Assembly (NCBI GenBank): GCA_964345215.1
Contig: CAYFQH010000032.1
Coordinates: 1 to 23,081 of the forward strand
DNA: 23,081 nucleotides
Direction: 5' to 3'
From: CAYFQH01 sp964345215
Lineage (GTDB): Bacteria > Bacillota > Clostridia > Christensenellales > Aristaeellaceae
Shown: positions 1 through 7,203 of the stretch, piece by piece
Numbering within the stretch: position 1 is the stretch's first letter
Layout of the letters: each line of letters opens with the position of its first letter
Made by a program: the position numbers and the translations under genes
Notes under the pieces: generated by a model
What the model was told of the DNA's origin: nothing
Databases searched by the model: none
The model's input: only the letters and a program-made list of their open reading frames with translations

Positions 1-9
1 TATTTTCAT
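1..9 (-). CDS. start of the gene downstream of recF (partial, three codons)
   Basis: Only ATG-AAA-ATA (M-K-I) lies in the window. The ATG overlaps the recF stop as ATGA, and an AAGGA ribosome binding site sits seven bases upstream inside recF. This points to a translationally coupled next gene of the dnaN-recF operon. In many Firmicutes this place is held by a small RemB/YaaB-like gene or by gyrB, but three codons cannot tell which. Confidence 0.4.
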
Positions 10-1151
10 AATTTTTCCTTATCATCATATTTTTTTACCACAAAGAAAGCCCTTCCATCTACATTTTTAACTTCAATAAAGCTTTCTGCTTTGGCTGTTT
101 GTAAATCGCTCTTGTCTGTGCAGGTTACAAAAGTTTGAATGCCGTCGATTTGTTCTAAAAGGCGCTCCCGCCTAAAGGGATCCAACTCGCTCATCACATC
201 GTCTAAAAGAAGGATGGGGGCATCACCATTTTTATCTTCCTTCATCATTTCAAGCTGAGCCAGTTTCAAACACAGGGCCGCCGTTCTAATTTGCCCCTGG
301 GAACCATAGGTTTTAATTTCTTTAGCCGATAGGGTAATTGCAAGATCATCCCGGTGGGGTCCAAAGCCTGTTTGACCATATTTTTTATCATCCTCCCTTG
401 ATTTTAAAAGGCCTTCCAGCATTTTTCCGTGGACAGAGTCATCGGGTTTAAAGGGGGTTTTCAACTGTACATCCAGCCTTTCGCCAGGGTTGTTGCTGAT
501 AAAAGCATACATTTGATCCGCCTTTTCTTTAATTTTTACAGCAAACCACCGGCGGTGCTCCATAATCACTTCGCCATAAGCTGCCAGCTGCTCGTCCCAA
601 ATGTCTATAAAAGCATCGCTAACAGGCTTTTTCAGCTTGTTGCCCTCCCGCAAAAGGGCGTTGCGTTGCTGAAGGGCGGCATTGTATTTTTGCAAAGCAT
701 AAAAGTAAGTAGGGCGGATTTGCGACAGCTGCATATCCATAAATTTGCGGCGAAGGGAGGGGCCTTCTTTAATCATTTGCAAGTCTTCCGGCGAAAAAAT
801 AACACAGTTGATGTGGCCCATCAGCTCCCCTATTTTTTGCACTTTCTTACCGTAAATAAAAACTTCCTTCGTTTTTTTTTCTTTTTTTTGAAGGAGGATT
901 TTCACATCATGCAGCCCGTCATAAAGCTGGGCTTTTGTGTGCACCAGGGCAAAGGGAGACTGGTAGCCAATCAACTCTTTATCAAAGGAGGTTCGGTGGC
1001 TTTTGCCTAAACAACATAAATGAATGGCTTCTAAAATGTTGGTTTTCCCCGCTCCGTTTTTGCCGTACAGAACCGTAATGCCCTTTTTCGGCTTAAAGGA
1101 TACAGACTCGTAATTTCTGTATCCTTTTAACAGTATGCTTTCAATATACAT
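6..1151 (-). CDS. recF: DNA replication and repair protein RecF
   Basis: RecF is an SMC/ABC-type ATPase that binds gapped DNA and, with RecO and RecR, loads RecA during recombinational repair and restart of stalled forks. The 381-residue product has the usual length. A Walker A motif (GKNGAGKTN) is near residue 30, the ABC signature region (YGSQGQIRTAALCLKLAQ) near 283-300, and the Walker B/D-loop LLLDDVMSELD near 318. The N-terminal RGYRNY-like element after the first strand is typical. The gene starts five bases after the dnaN stop with no obvious ribosome binding site of its own, so its translation is probably coupled to dnaN. The pairing with dnaN is the standard arrangement near bacterial origins. 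Confidence 0.97.
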   Translation of the reverse strand: MYIESILLKGYRNYESVSFKPKKGITVLYGKNGAGKTNILEAIHLCCLGKSHRTSFDKELIGYQSPFALVHTKAQLYDGLHDVKILLQKKEKKTKEVFIYGKKVQKIGELMGHINCVIFSPEDLQMIKEGPSLRRKFMDMQLSQIRPTYFYALQKYNAALQQRNALLREGNKLKKPVSDAFIDIWDEQLAAYGEVIMEHRRWFAVKIKEKADQMYAFISNNPGERLDVQLKTPFKPDDSVHGKMLEGLLKSREDDKKYGQTGFGPHRDDLAITLSAKEIKTYGSQGQIRTAALCLKLAQLEMMKEDKNGDAPILLLDDVMSELDPFRRERLLEQIDGIQTFVTCTDKSDLQTAKAESFIEVKNVDGRAFFVVKKYDDKEKL

Positions 1152-1156
1152 CTGTT

Positions 1157-2275
1157 TTAACTATTAAAAGTACGCACAGGAAGGATTAAATATAAATAGC
1201 CTTCCCCTTCAATCGGACGAACCACACAGGGAGAAACATTGCTGTTAAAGCACATCACCAGCTCTTCTTCTTCAACGTTTCTGATCACATCGGTTAAATA
1301 CCTGGCATTAAAAGCAATATCTAACTCCTTTCCCTCTAAAGCGATGGGAATTTCTTCCAGCACGTTGCCAAGCTCTGCATTACTGGTAATAAGCATTTTA
1401 CTCTCTTCAACGTGCATGTGAATCAGGTTGTTTTTCCCTTCCCTGGCCATCAAACTGGCCCGGTCAATGGCATCGGCAAATTCCCCACGATGAACCTTTG
1501 CCTTGCTTTGAAAATCTGCCGGCAAAATTTGCCGGTAATTAATATATTCACCGGCCAACAAAATGGTTAACAATTCTGTTTTACCAAAGGATGCCATAAG
1601 ATAATTTTTTTCTAAGGTAAGGGTTACAATATCTTTTGAGTCATCCATAATTTTAGACAACTCCTGGGCTACCTTTCCGGGGATAATGGCGCTGACTTTT
1701 TCTTGCCCATCCGGTAATCCGTACTGCCCCTCTTGTTTTTGAAGGGCAAGCCTAAACCCGTCCAGGGCAACTATTGTGGCCTCATCTTTTGTAATTTCAA
1801 GCAGGCAGCCTGTTAAAACCTGGCGGCTTTCATCGGTAGCAATAGAAAAAACAACTTTGCTAATCATGTCTTTTAACTGTTTTTGCTCCATGGTGATGTT
1901 AAAGCCGTGCTCCATTTCCCTTGCCATGGGAAAATCAATGGATGACATACCAGCTAGGTTGGTTTTGCTGTTTAAGCAGGTAATAGAAGAAGAAAGGTTT
2001 TCATTTACTTTAATGGTTACCAGGCCGCTTGGCAATTTACGGATGATTTCGGTAAACAGCCGGCCAGGCAACACAACAGAACCTTCTGAAGAAATCTGGG
2101 CTTCAACACGTGATTGAATGGTAACATTGCCGTCGGTACAGGTTAACTGCAAGCCTTTTAAAGAAGTTTCAAGAAGCACTCCTTCTAAAATAGGCTTGGC
2201 CGGCCTTGGTGCCAAGGCTCTTGTTACAATGCTCAGGCCTTCCAGCAGGCTTTGGGATTCGCATTGAAAATGCAT
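1157..2275 (-). CDS. dnaN: DNA polymerase III beta subunit (sliding clamp)
   Basis: The beta clamp is a ring-shaped homodimer that tethers the replicative polymerase to DNA and docks many repair proteins. The protein has the three-domain clamp length (372 residues from the ATG chosen here). It ends in the diagnostic C-terminal stretch VVRPIEGEGYLYLILPVR, the conserved VRP...LILPVR signature that forms the peptide-binding pocket. The domain order is DNA_pol3_beta N-terminal, middle and C-terminal. I chose ATG at 2275 because AAAGG lies about nine bases upstream; a TTG at 2284 in the same frame is the less likely alternative. The gene points away from the DnaA-box cluster and is followed by recF after five bases. 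Confidence 0.97.
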   Translation of the reverse strand: MHFQCESQSLLEGLSIVTRALAPRPAKPILEGVLLETSLKGLQLTCTDGNVTIQSRVEAQISSEGSVVLPGRLFTEIIRKLPSGLVTIKVNENLSSSITCLNSKTNLAGMSSIDFPMAREMEHGFNITMEQKQLKDMISKVVFSIATDESRQVLTGCLLEITKDEATIVALDGFRLALQKQEGQYGLPDGQEKVSAIIPGKVAQELSKIMDDSKDIVTLTLEKNYLMASFGKTELLTILLAGEYINYRQILPADFQSKAKVHRGEFADAIDRASLMAREGKNNLIHMHVEESKMLITSNAELGNVLEEIPIALEGKELDIAFNARYLTDVIRNVEEEELVMCFNSNVSPCVVRPIEGEGYLYLILPVRTFNS

Positions 2276-2344
2276 ATATATCAACCTTTCTGTAAGTAGT
2301 TATTATATTAATAATATAGGCGTAGTAGTAGGGGGTGTTAAAAT

Positions 2345-2655
2345 TGTGGAAAAGGGGGTTATTGCTTTAATGCAACTGTATTTTAGCTCTTTATACTTTG
2401 TGGATAAAAGAGTAAAAGAGAGAAGTTTTTTGTGAATAAACAGAATTTTTTGATATTCCACCTTTTTTTAATGTATTCATAAAGGTTTATTTTTTAAAAT
2501 GGGGTTGATTGTTTTTTAATAAAAGATTTTTTATAAGGTTTTTTCATTTTACAAAAACTTTTTATCCCCAACTTAAACAACTGTGGAAAAGGGAAGTGTG
2601 CATAAAAAAAGCGTACAAATGCCGGGTTTTGATGTGTATTCATTTTTTATCCACA
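2345..2655. other. oriC: putative replication origin: DnaA-box cluster upstream of dnaN
   Basis: Four perfect matches to the DnaA box TTATNCACA are present: 2399-2407 (minus), 2431-2439 (minus), 2597-2605 (minus) and 2647-2655 (plus). One-mismatch boxes lie at 2345-2353 (minus), 2562-2570 (plus) and 2582-2590 (minus). Between the two groups, about 2440-2560 is extremely AT-rich with long T and A runs, as expected for a DNA-unwinding element. The location directly upstream of dnaN matches the dnaA-dnaN intergenic part of the Firmicute origin. The box count and spacing are read from the sequence; origin function is inferred. The region should also hold the dnaN promoter. Confidence 0.75.
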
Positions 2656-2666
2656 GCTGTTGCCCA

Positions 2667-3670
2667 TTATTTTACTTTAATCAGCATGGTGTTTTGATCG
2701 TCCATTTCTACTGTGAGCAGGCCGTCTTTTTCAAGGTGCTTCATCACGTCGGAAAAGCGTTTAAAGCCGATATTTTTTTCAGAAAAATTAGGATAAGCCG
2801 ACTGAATGGCCCCTTTTAAAATACTGGGGTTAATCCGATCAAAGCCTTCTTCTTTATAATGGTTCAGCTGCCTTGCAAAAATGTCCTTCCAGTTATCTTT
2901 TGTAATTTCAAGCTGCTGGGTAGGTTCTTTTGTTTTTAAGGAAACGACCACGTTATAATTGTCTTTTCGAATGTCAAAAACATTATATTTTTGGCTAAGT
3001 TTGGTAAGAAGCTTACCAAAAGTAGCGCAGCCGTAGTCTTTTTCGTTAAACTCCGGACGCAGGCGAAGAATAATATTTTTTAAGACACTGGCGTAGATTT
3101 CGTCTTCGTCCTGCTCATCAAAAATTTTCTCGATTAGTTTAACCAGGTCTGCTTCTTCCAGCATATCCTGCGGGGAGGTGCCGTTCTTTTTCTTTTCGTT
3201 TTTATCATCTTTAAAGGTGCCAACGGTTTCTAAAAACTGAAACTCGTTACAAGCTTTAATAAATACGCTGCTGGCAGCCTCGCTTCGGGAAATGCCCAAA
3301 ACATATTTGCCCATGCTTTTTAAACGGCCAACCAGGGGAACATAATCGCTGTCACCTGAAACAATGCAAAAGCTATCAACCAGGGGATTGGTGTAGGCCA
3401 CTTCCAGGGCATCCAGCACCAAGTGTATATCTGCATTATTTTTTTGGGCATAGCCATAGCGAAGGGAGGGAATAACGGTAAAGGTATTTGATAAAAGAAT
3501 TTCTTTTAAATCGCTATATTGGTCGGTATAGCCATAGACCTTACCAAGGAGAATATCCCCGCGCATTTTAACTTTGTCTAATATATTATTTAAGGTGGAA
3601 ACTTTTGCGCCGGTGTTTTCAAGATCGATGAAAACGGCATATTTTGGGGTACTCGTTGGAAACGCCTCAT
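2667..3670 (-). CDS. NYN-domain (LabA/PIN-like) protein with two OST-HTH/LOTUS-like modules, frameshifted near its 5' end
   Basis: NYN domains are PIN-like metal-dependent ribonuclease folds; OST-HTH/LOTUS modules bind RNA. The uninterrupted part runs from an internal ATG at 3566 (299 residues). It has the second acidic motif NNADIHLVLDALE and the SGDSDYVPLVGRLKSMGK motif. Two LOTUS-like modules follow, at roughly residues 148-212 and 225-299 of that part. The same frame stays open upstream of 3566 to a stop at 3687-3689 and encodes KYAVFIDLENTGAKVSTLNN, the first catalytic-Asp motif of NYN domains. That stretch has no ATG, GTG or TTG start. An ATG at 3670 in another frame would join it if one base were added in the T4/G4 run at 3642-3649. 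A short start at 3566 would therefore omit the catalytic N-terminus. Either a sequencing error or a real null mutation is possible. Confidence 0.8.
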
Positions 3671-3698
3671 TTCTGTAAAATGGTATTTAGTCTTTTCA

Positions 3699-3707
3699 AT
3701 TATACCA
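3699..3707 (-). promoter_or_regulatory. extended -10 promoter for the NYN gene
   Basis: Read on the minus strand this is TGGTATAAT, a perfect -10 hexamer with the TGN extension. No good -35 box is found 17 bases upstream. The predicted transcript start is about 20 bases before the ATG at 3670, supporting 3670 rather than 3566 as the true gene start. Confidence 0.55.
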
Positions 3708-3934
3708 TAAAACCTTGGAATGATGTAGTAAATACATTGGGAAGGCAGGATTTATTTATAAAGTCAATGCTCCATAAGTTAGGCATAATCAAAAGGCAGC
3801 TCTTTTTTATAGAAGTCATGGTCAAAAATGCACGAAATAGTGGGGCTATTTATGCTCTTTTACCGGCCTTCCTTTTGTCCGATGTTTTCTAAAAAAGCAG
3901 TCTTTTTATTTTTTTGAATTCAGGGTGAAAAACG

Positions 3935-3963
3935 TTGACAGAATAAAAGAAAATCAGTACCAT
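3935..3963 (+). promoter_or_regulatory. promoter of the DUF1858/ferritin-like operon
   Basis: A perfect -35 box TTGACA (3935-3940) is followed by a 17-base spacer and the -10-like TACCAT (3958-3963, four of six matches). Transcription would start near 3970, right at the palindrome. The weak -10 with a perfect -35 is typical of a regulated promoter. Confidence 0.65.
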
Positions 3964-3968
3964 GAAGC

Positions 3969-3987
3969 TTGCAGGGGTACCCTGCAA
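3969..3987. promoter_or_regulatory. 19-nt palindrome at the transcript start, likely operator
   Basis: TTGCAGGG-GTA-CCCTGCAA is a perfect 8-bp inverted repeat with a three-base centre. It begins six bases after the -10 hexamer and ends before the AGGGAGGA ribosome binding site (3993-4000). The position suits a repressor operator. As RNA it would form a 5'-terminal hairpin. There is no T-run, so it is not a terminator. The bound regulator is unknown. Confidence 0.55.
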
Positions 3988-4006
3988 AACCAAGGGAGGA
4001 ATAAAC

Positions 4007-4210
4007 ATGATTACAAAAGAAATGACCATTGGTGAAGTTCTTTCAATACATAGAGGAACCGCAAGAGTTTTTATGGAGTTTGGCATGCACTGCCTGGGTT
4101 GCCCCCATTCTGTAGGGGAAAGTATTGAAGAGGCGGGGATGGTTCACGGCATTCATGTAGAAGAATTAATAGACCAGCTAAACGCTTATTTGGTAGAACA
4201 GGAAGCCTGA
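4007..4210 (+). CDS. DUF1858 protein with CXXC redox motif
   Basis: A 67-residue protein of the DUF1858 family, described as a hybrid-cluster-protein-associated putative redox disulfide domain. The core TIGEVLSIHRGTARVFMEFG is followed by MHCLGCPHS, with the CXXC pair at residues 29 and 32, and a C-terminal helix VEELIDQLNAYLVE. The ATG at 4007 has AGGGAGGA upstream. An earlier in-frame ATG at 3962 falls inside the promoter and can be dismissed. The family's biochemical role is not settled; a thiol-disulfide or metal-binding role in nitrosative or oxidative stress is inferred from the motif. It is the first gene of a two-gene unit with a ferritin-like protein. Confidence 0.85.
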   Translation: MITKEMTIGEVLSIHRGTARVFMEFGMHCLGCPHSVGESIEEAGMVHGIHVEELIDQLNAYLVEQEA

Positions 4211-4253
4211 ACAGCCTTTTAATTTTTGAAGGACTTTTAAATTAAAAGGGGAG

Positions 4254-4727
4254 GTGAGAAAAATCGCTGTAATTGAAAACGAGAAAGAGGCTTTATTCAT
4301 TGCCTGTGAAATGGAAAAAAGAGCCATTGAAATATATCAGCGGGCGCTGATGATTTTTGAGGATGAAGATGTAAAAAAAATGATCAGAGAACTGATTGTG
4401 GATGAAAAAGAACATCTGGCTCAGTTTAGTGATTTTAGCAGGGAGCAGGGCATGGTGGATGTGGATTTTGAAAAAACTGTGCTGCTAAAGGCTTATGCCG
4501 GCGAGTTTGTTTTTAAGGGGGGTATTTCTCAGGCGCAGCGGGATGGGGCCTTTGAAAGCGGTGAAAGCCTGCTAAATTATGCCATACAGGAAGAAAAAAA
4601 GGCCTATACAAAGTACCGGGAATTTGCCCTCGTTTGTAAAAACCCCCGGGCGAAGGAAGCATTTTTATCCATAGCCCAGGAGGAAAAAATGCACAAAGTG
4701 CAGCTGGAAAACCAGTTAAAGCAGTAG
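4254..4727 (+). CDS. ferritin-like (rubrerythrin-type) diiron protein
   Basis: A 157-residue four-helix protein resembling the diiron domain of rubrerythrins, which reduce peroxide or store iron in anaerobes. Helix 1 contains ACEMEKRAIEIYQRA. Helix 2 contains DEKEHLAQF with an ExxH pair at residues 51 and 54. Helix 3 contains QEEKKAYTKYREF. Helix 4 contains AQEEKMHKVQ with ExxH at residues 144 and 147. The C-terminal rubredoxin-like Cys4 centre of classical rubrerythrin is absent, so electrons must come from a partner. The start is uncertain: GTG at 4254 overlaps the GGGGAGG motif, and a rare ATC or ATT start a few codons later would be better spaced. It follows the DUF1858 gene after 43 bases. 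Confidence 0.82.
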   Translation: MRKIAVIENEKEALFIACEMEKRAIEIYQRALMIFEDEDVKKMIRELIVDEKEHLAQFSDFSREQGMVDVDFEKTVLLKAYAGEFVFKGGISQAQRDGAFESGESLLNYAIQEEKKAYTKYREFALVCKNPRAKEAFLSIAQEEKMHKVQLENQLKQ

Positions 4728-4824
4728 TTTTTAGCGTTGAACCGGGCTTTATAAGAGTTTAAATATTTTTTGATTAAATCCATTTGGATAAAATAGTCAT
4801 CCAAAATAATAAGTTACGTTAAAT

Positions 4825-4857
4825 AAACTGGGTGCTGAAAAATCAGCACCCAGTTTT
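4825..4857 (+). terminator. rho-independent terminator after the ferritin-like gene
   Basis: A perfect 13-bp stem (4825-4837 with 4844-4856) around a six-base AAAAAT loop ends in TTTT. It lies 98 bases after the ferritin-like stop and before trmL, separating the two units. It also covers the upstream in-frame GTG at 4832, which rules that out as the trmL start. Confidence 0.75.
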
Positions 4858-4882
4858 ACAAAAAATAAAAAGGAATGAATCG

Positions 4883-5398
4883 ATGCATATTGTACTATTT
4901 GAGCCGGAAATACCCCAAAATACCGGAAACATTGCCAGAACCTGCGCTTCAACCCACTCAACCCTTCATTTAATCAAGCCGCTGGGCTTCTCTCTTTCAG
5001 ACAAATACTTAAAACGGGCAGGCCTTGATTACTGGAATATGATGGATTATTTTGTGTATGATCAATTTGAAGATTTGATTAAAAAATACCCCGGGGCCAA
5101 TTTATATTTTGCAACTACCAAAGCCCCCAAAGACTACTGCCATGTAGAATATGGGGAAGATGATTTTTTGGTTTTTGGCTGCGAAACAAGGGGATTACCT
5201 GAAAGCCTGCTTAAAAGAGTATATGATCAATGTATTCGCATCCCCATGGTGCCTCAGGCCCGATCCCTAAATCTAAGCAACTCGGTGGCCATTATTTTAT
5301 ATGAGGCTTTACGCCAGCAGGGTTTTAAGCAGTTACAAGGGCAAGGCCATTTAACCGGGCGCCAGGATCCTACCGCCCCTTGGATGGATTATATATAA
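4883..5398 (+). CDS. trmL: tRNA (cytidine(34)-2'-O)-methyltransferase, SPOUT family
   Basis: TrmL methylates the 2'-OH of the wobble nucleotide in certain tRNA-Leu species using S-adenosylmethionine. The 171-residue protein opens with the family signature MHIVLFEPEIPQNTGNIART. The SPOUT knot follows: FGCETRGLP near residue 112, then the SAM loop IRIPMVPQARSLNLSNSVAI near 135-154, and the terminal helix LYEALRQQGF. The start is ATG at 4883, preceded by AAGGA; the frame extends upstream only through a terminator hairpin. It is a single-gene unit converging on exonuclease III. Confidence 0.93.
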   Translation: MHIVLFEPEIPQNTGNIARTCASTHSTLHLIKPLGFSLSDKYLKRAGLDYWNMMDYFVYDQFEDLIKKYPGANLYFATTKAPKDYCHVEYGEDDFLVFGCETRGLPESLLKRVYDQCIRIPMVPQARSLNLSNSVAIILYEALRQQGFKQLQGQGHLTGRQDPTAPWMDYI

Positions 5399-5544
5399 TT
5401 GGCCCTAATATAAAGACAACAGCACATAAGGCGGCCACAATAAAAGGGCAGACTCTTTTAGGTAAAGAGCGTCAAAAAACTCGGAATCGCCAGGCGGTTC
5501 CTTTGCCTATTTATAGATCTTTCTTTTTTGCGGTATTTCCAAAT

Positions 5545-5577
5545 AAAAACCAGCCCATATCACAGAGCTGGTTTTTT
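5545..5577. terminator. bidirectional terminator between trmL and exonuclease III
   Basis: A 10-bp stem (5545-5554 with 5567-5576: AAAAACCAGC / GCTGGTTTTT) with a 12-base loop. T-runs occur at the end on both strands. It lies between the convergent trmL and exonuclease III genes and could serve both. Confidence 0.75.
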
Positions 5578-5581
5578 GGTA

Positions 5582-6337
5582 TTAAAAGTCAATGTCAATA
5601 CCAACGGGGCAATGATCGGAACCGTAAATATCCGGGTAGATGTAAGCATCTTTCAAGTTGGGAGCAAGGCTTTTTGAAATGAGAAAATAGTCGATACGCC
5701 AGCCGGTGTTGTTTGCCCTGGCGTTGGCTCGCCAGCTCCACCAGCTGTAAGCCCCGGTTTTGTGGGGGTAGAAGTGGCGGAAAGTATCAATAAAGCCGGC
5801 ATTGAGTAAGGCGGTCATCTTCTCCCGCTCTTGGGGGCTAAAGCCCGGATTTTTCTGGTTTGTAGCTGGGTTTTTAAGGTCAATTTCCTTGTGAGCAACG
5901 TTTAAATCCCCGCAGATAACAACGGGCTTTTTTGTTTCCAGTTGTTTTAGGTAGGCCCTAAAATCATCTTCCCAAACCATGCGGTAATCAAGGCGCAACA
6001 GGCCGTCCTTAGCGTTAGGGGTGTATACGTTGACCAGGTAAAACTGGGGATATTCCAGGGTTATAACCCGGCCTTCTTTATCATGTTCTTCAATGCCCAT
6101 ACCCAAATGAGCGGCCAAGGGCTTTTCTTTTGTAAAGATGGCGGTGCCGGAATAACCCTTTTTTTCGGCGCTGTTCCAGTATTCTTCATATTCAGGTAGG
6201 TCAATTTCTGCCTGCCCTTTTTCCATTTTTGTTTCCTGCAGGCATATTACATCTGCATTCAAGCTATTGATGGATTGAATAAAGCCCTTTTTTAAACTGG
6301 CTCGTAAGCCATTTACATTCCACGAAATGAATCTCAT
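5582..6337 (-). CDS. xth: exodeoxyribonuclease III / AP endonuclease
   Basis: This enzyme cuts DNA 5' to abasic sites and removes 3'-blocking groups in base-excision repair. The 251-residue protein has every hallmark of the family: MRFISWNVNGLRA at the N-terminus, the metal-binding Glu in CLQETK near residue 36, the catalytic CGDLNVAHKEID near 141-152, the WSWR motif near 200, the DYFLIS segment and the final GSDHCPVGI catalytic Asp-His pair. The ATG at 6337 follows an AAAGGAAAGG ribosome binding site. This is the Gram-positive ExoA/ExoIII type, acting in the cytoplasm. Confidence 0.95.
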   Translation of the reverse strand: MRFISWNVNGLRASLKKGFIQSINSLNADVICLQETKMEKGQAEIDLPEYEEYWNSAEKKGYSGTAIFTKEKPLAAHLGMGIEEHDKEGRVITLEYPQFYLVNVYTPNAKDGLLRLDYRMVWEDDFRAYLKQLETKKPVVICGDLNVAHKEIDLKNPATNQKNPGFSPQEREKMTALLNAGFIDTFRHFYPHKTGAYSWWSWRANARANNTGWRIDYFLISKSLAPNLKDAYIYPDIYGSDHCPVGIDIDF

Positions 6338-6372
6338 ACTTATTTTCCTTTCCTTTAAGTAATAATAGCATT

Positions 6373-6378
6373 AGTATA
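6373..6378 (-). promoter_or_regulatory. -10 element for exonuclease III
   Basis: The minus strand reads TGATATACT, a TGN-extended -10 box (TATACT), 35 bases upstream of the ATG. No strong -35 is seen. Confidence 0.45.
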
Positions 6379-6445
6379 TCATAAAAATAAAAGAATAAAG
6401 ATAGAAATAGAATTCAATTCGTTGTAGTAAGGTTAAAAATAAATA

Positions 6446-6454
6446 TGGTATAAT
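6446..6454 (+). promoter_or_regulatory. extended -10 promoter upstream of the DUF523 unit
   Basis: TGGTATAAT is a perfect extended -10, identical in form to the NYN promoter. A clear -35 is missing. Transcription would start near 6461, about 35 bases before the short reading frame at 6496. Confidence 0.55.
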
Positions 6455-6495
6455 AAAGGAGAGTTTTACTGGGCAAAATATGACTTAGAAGGGGA

Positions 6496-6720
6496 ATGAT
6501 CTTGGCTTTATACGGCAAGTTTGCTAGATTTTTGCAAAAACTGTTAAGAATGTACCGCCGGGATTGGATAGTGGAGTATGACCCCCATTGACAGGCCGGT
6601 AGCCTCCAAGACCAGGCGGAGGCCCTTAAAACCCTGGGCAATGCCATGAATCGGCTGGGCTATAGCTGCGGTGATCTTTCAAAGGATGTATATGAAAAAA
6701 CCGGATATAAGGAGAAAAGA
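6496..6720 (+). other. reading frame interrupted by one TGA, continuous with DUF523
   Basis: Starting at ATG 6496, 31 codons are open (including LYGKFARFLQKLLRMYRRDW) up to TGA at 6589-6591. The same frame then runs open for 43 more codons (including QAEALKTLGNAMNRLGYS) straight into the DUF523 gene at 6721. I do not recognise the sequence. It may be a small leader gene, a decayed N-terminal extension, or a genuine recoding site; a GCCTCC/GGAGGC hairpin begins ten bases after the TGA (6602-6623). An open stretch of this length can also occur by chance. Confidence 0.3.
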
Positions 6721-7203
6721 ATGATTGGTGTAAGTGCCTGCTTAATGGGTATTGCCTGCAGATATAATAAAAAGGGCTTATATCACCCGTTGATTGAAGA
6801 AATGACCCAAAAAATGGAGATATTGCCCCTTTGCCCCGAGGTATTGGCCGGTTTTTCAACCCCAAGGAAGCCCTGCGAAATGATTGGAGGCGGGGGAAAA
6901 GAGATTCTTTTAGGAACAGGAAAGGTTATCAATATTGACGGAGAGGACATTACCGGGCAAATGATAGAAGGAGCCCAGGGCGCTCTTGAAGAATGCATAA
7001 AAAAGGGTATTACAAGGTTTTTTGTGCAAATGTACAGTCCAAGCTGCGGCTGCGGTTGGGTGTATGACGGAAGTTTTTCGGGCAAAAAAATACCAGGAGA
7101 CGGGGTTTTTACGGCTCTGCTGAAACAAAATAATATACAGTGTATACCTCTTCGGGGGAAGGAAGTAAAAAAGGGGGATGAAACATGCTTAAAGAGGGAA
7201 TGA
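6721..7203 (+). CDS. DUF523 (TudS-like) iron-sulfur protein
   Basis: A 160-residue DUF523 protein. The founding characterised member, TudS, is a [4Fe-4S] thiouracil desulfidase. The N-terminus IGVSACLMGIACRYN is the family signature. Cysteines sit at residues 7 and 13, 38 (LCPEV), 52, and 109 and 111 (SPSCGCG), matching the conserved cluster-binding positions. The ATG at 6721 has AAGGAG six bases upstream. The stop lies 19 bases inside the next gene, the Bcp peroxiredoxin, so the two are translationally coupled. Desulfidase activity here is inferred from family only; substrates may be thiolated bases or nucleosides. Confidence 0.85.
   Translation: MIGVSACLMGIACRYNKKGLYHPLIEEMTQKMEILPLCPEVLAGFSTPRKPCEMIGGGGKEILLGTGKVINIDGEDITGQMIEGAQGALEECIKKGITRFFVQMYSPSCGCGWVYDGSFSGKKIPGDGVFTALLKQNNIQCIPLRGKEVKKGDETCLKRE

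Larger units (their letters stand above)
3671..4006. other. divergent intergenic region between the NYN and DUF1858 genes
   Basis: About 336 bases without a convincing gene. It holds the NYN promoter at its left end and the DUF1858 promoter and palindrome at its right end. Short open frames on both strands in the middle lack ribosome binding sites and recognisable protein sequence. Nothing else was found. Confidence 0.5.

Noticed and set aside
429..1010. Long plus-strand open frame (193 codons) inside recF
   Set aside because: It lies wholly antisense to a clear recF, is rich in Phe/His/Leu as expected of a shadow frame, and has no ribosome binding site.
5380..5682. Open frame overlapping the end of trmL and exonuclease III
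   Set aside because: It crosses a bidirectional terminator and the 3' end of exonuclease III, and the product is not protein-like.
6414..6865. Two minus-strand open frames upstream of and inside DUF523
   Set aside because: Antisense to the DUF523 unit and its promoter, with non-protein-like composition.
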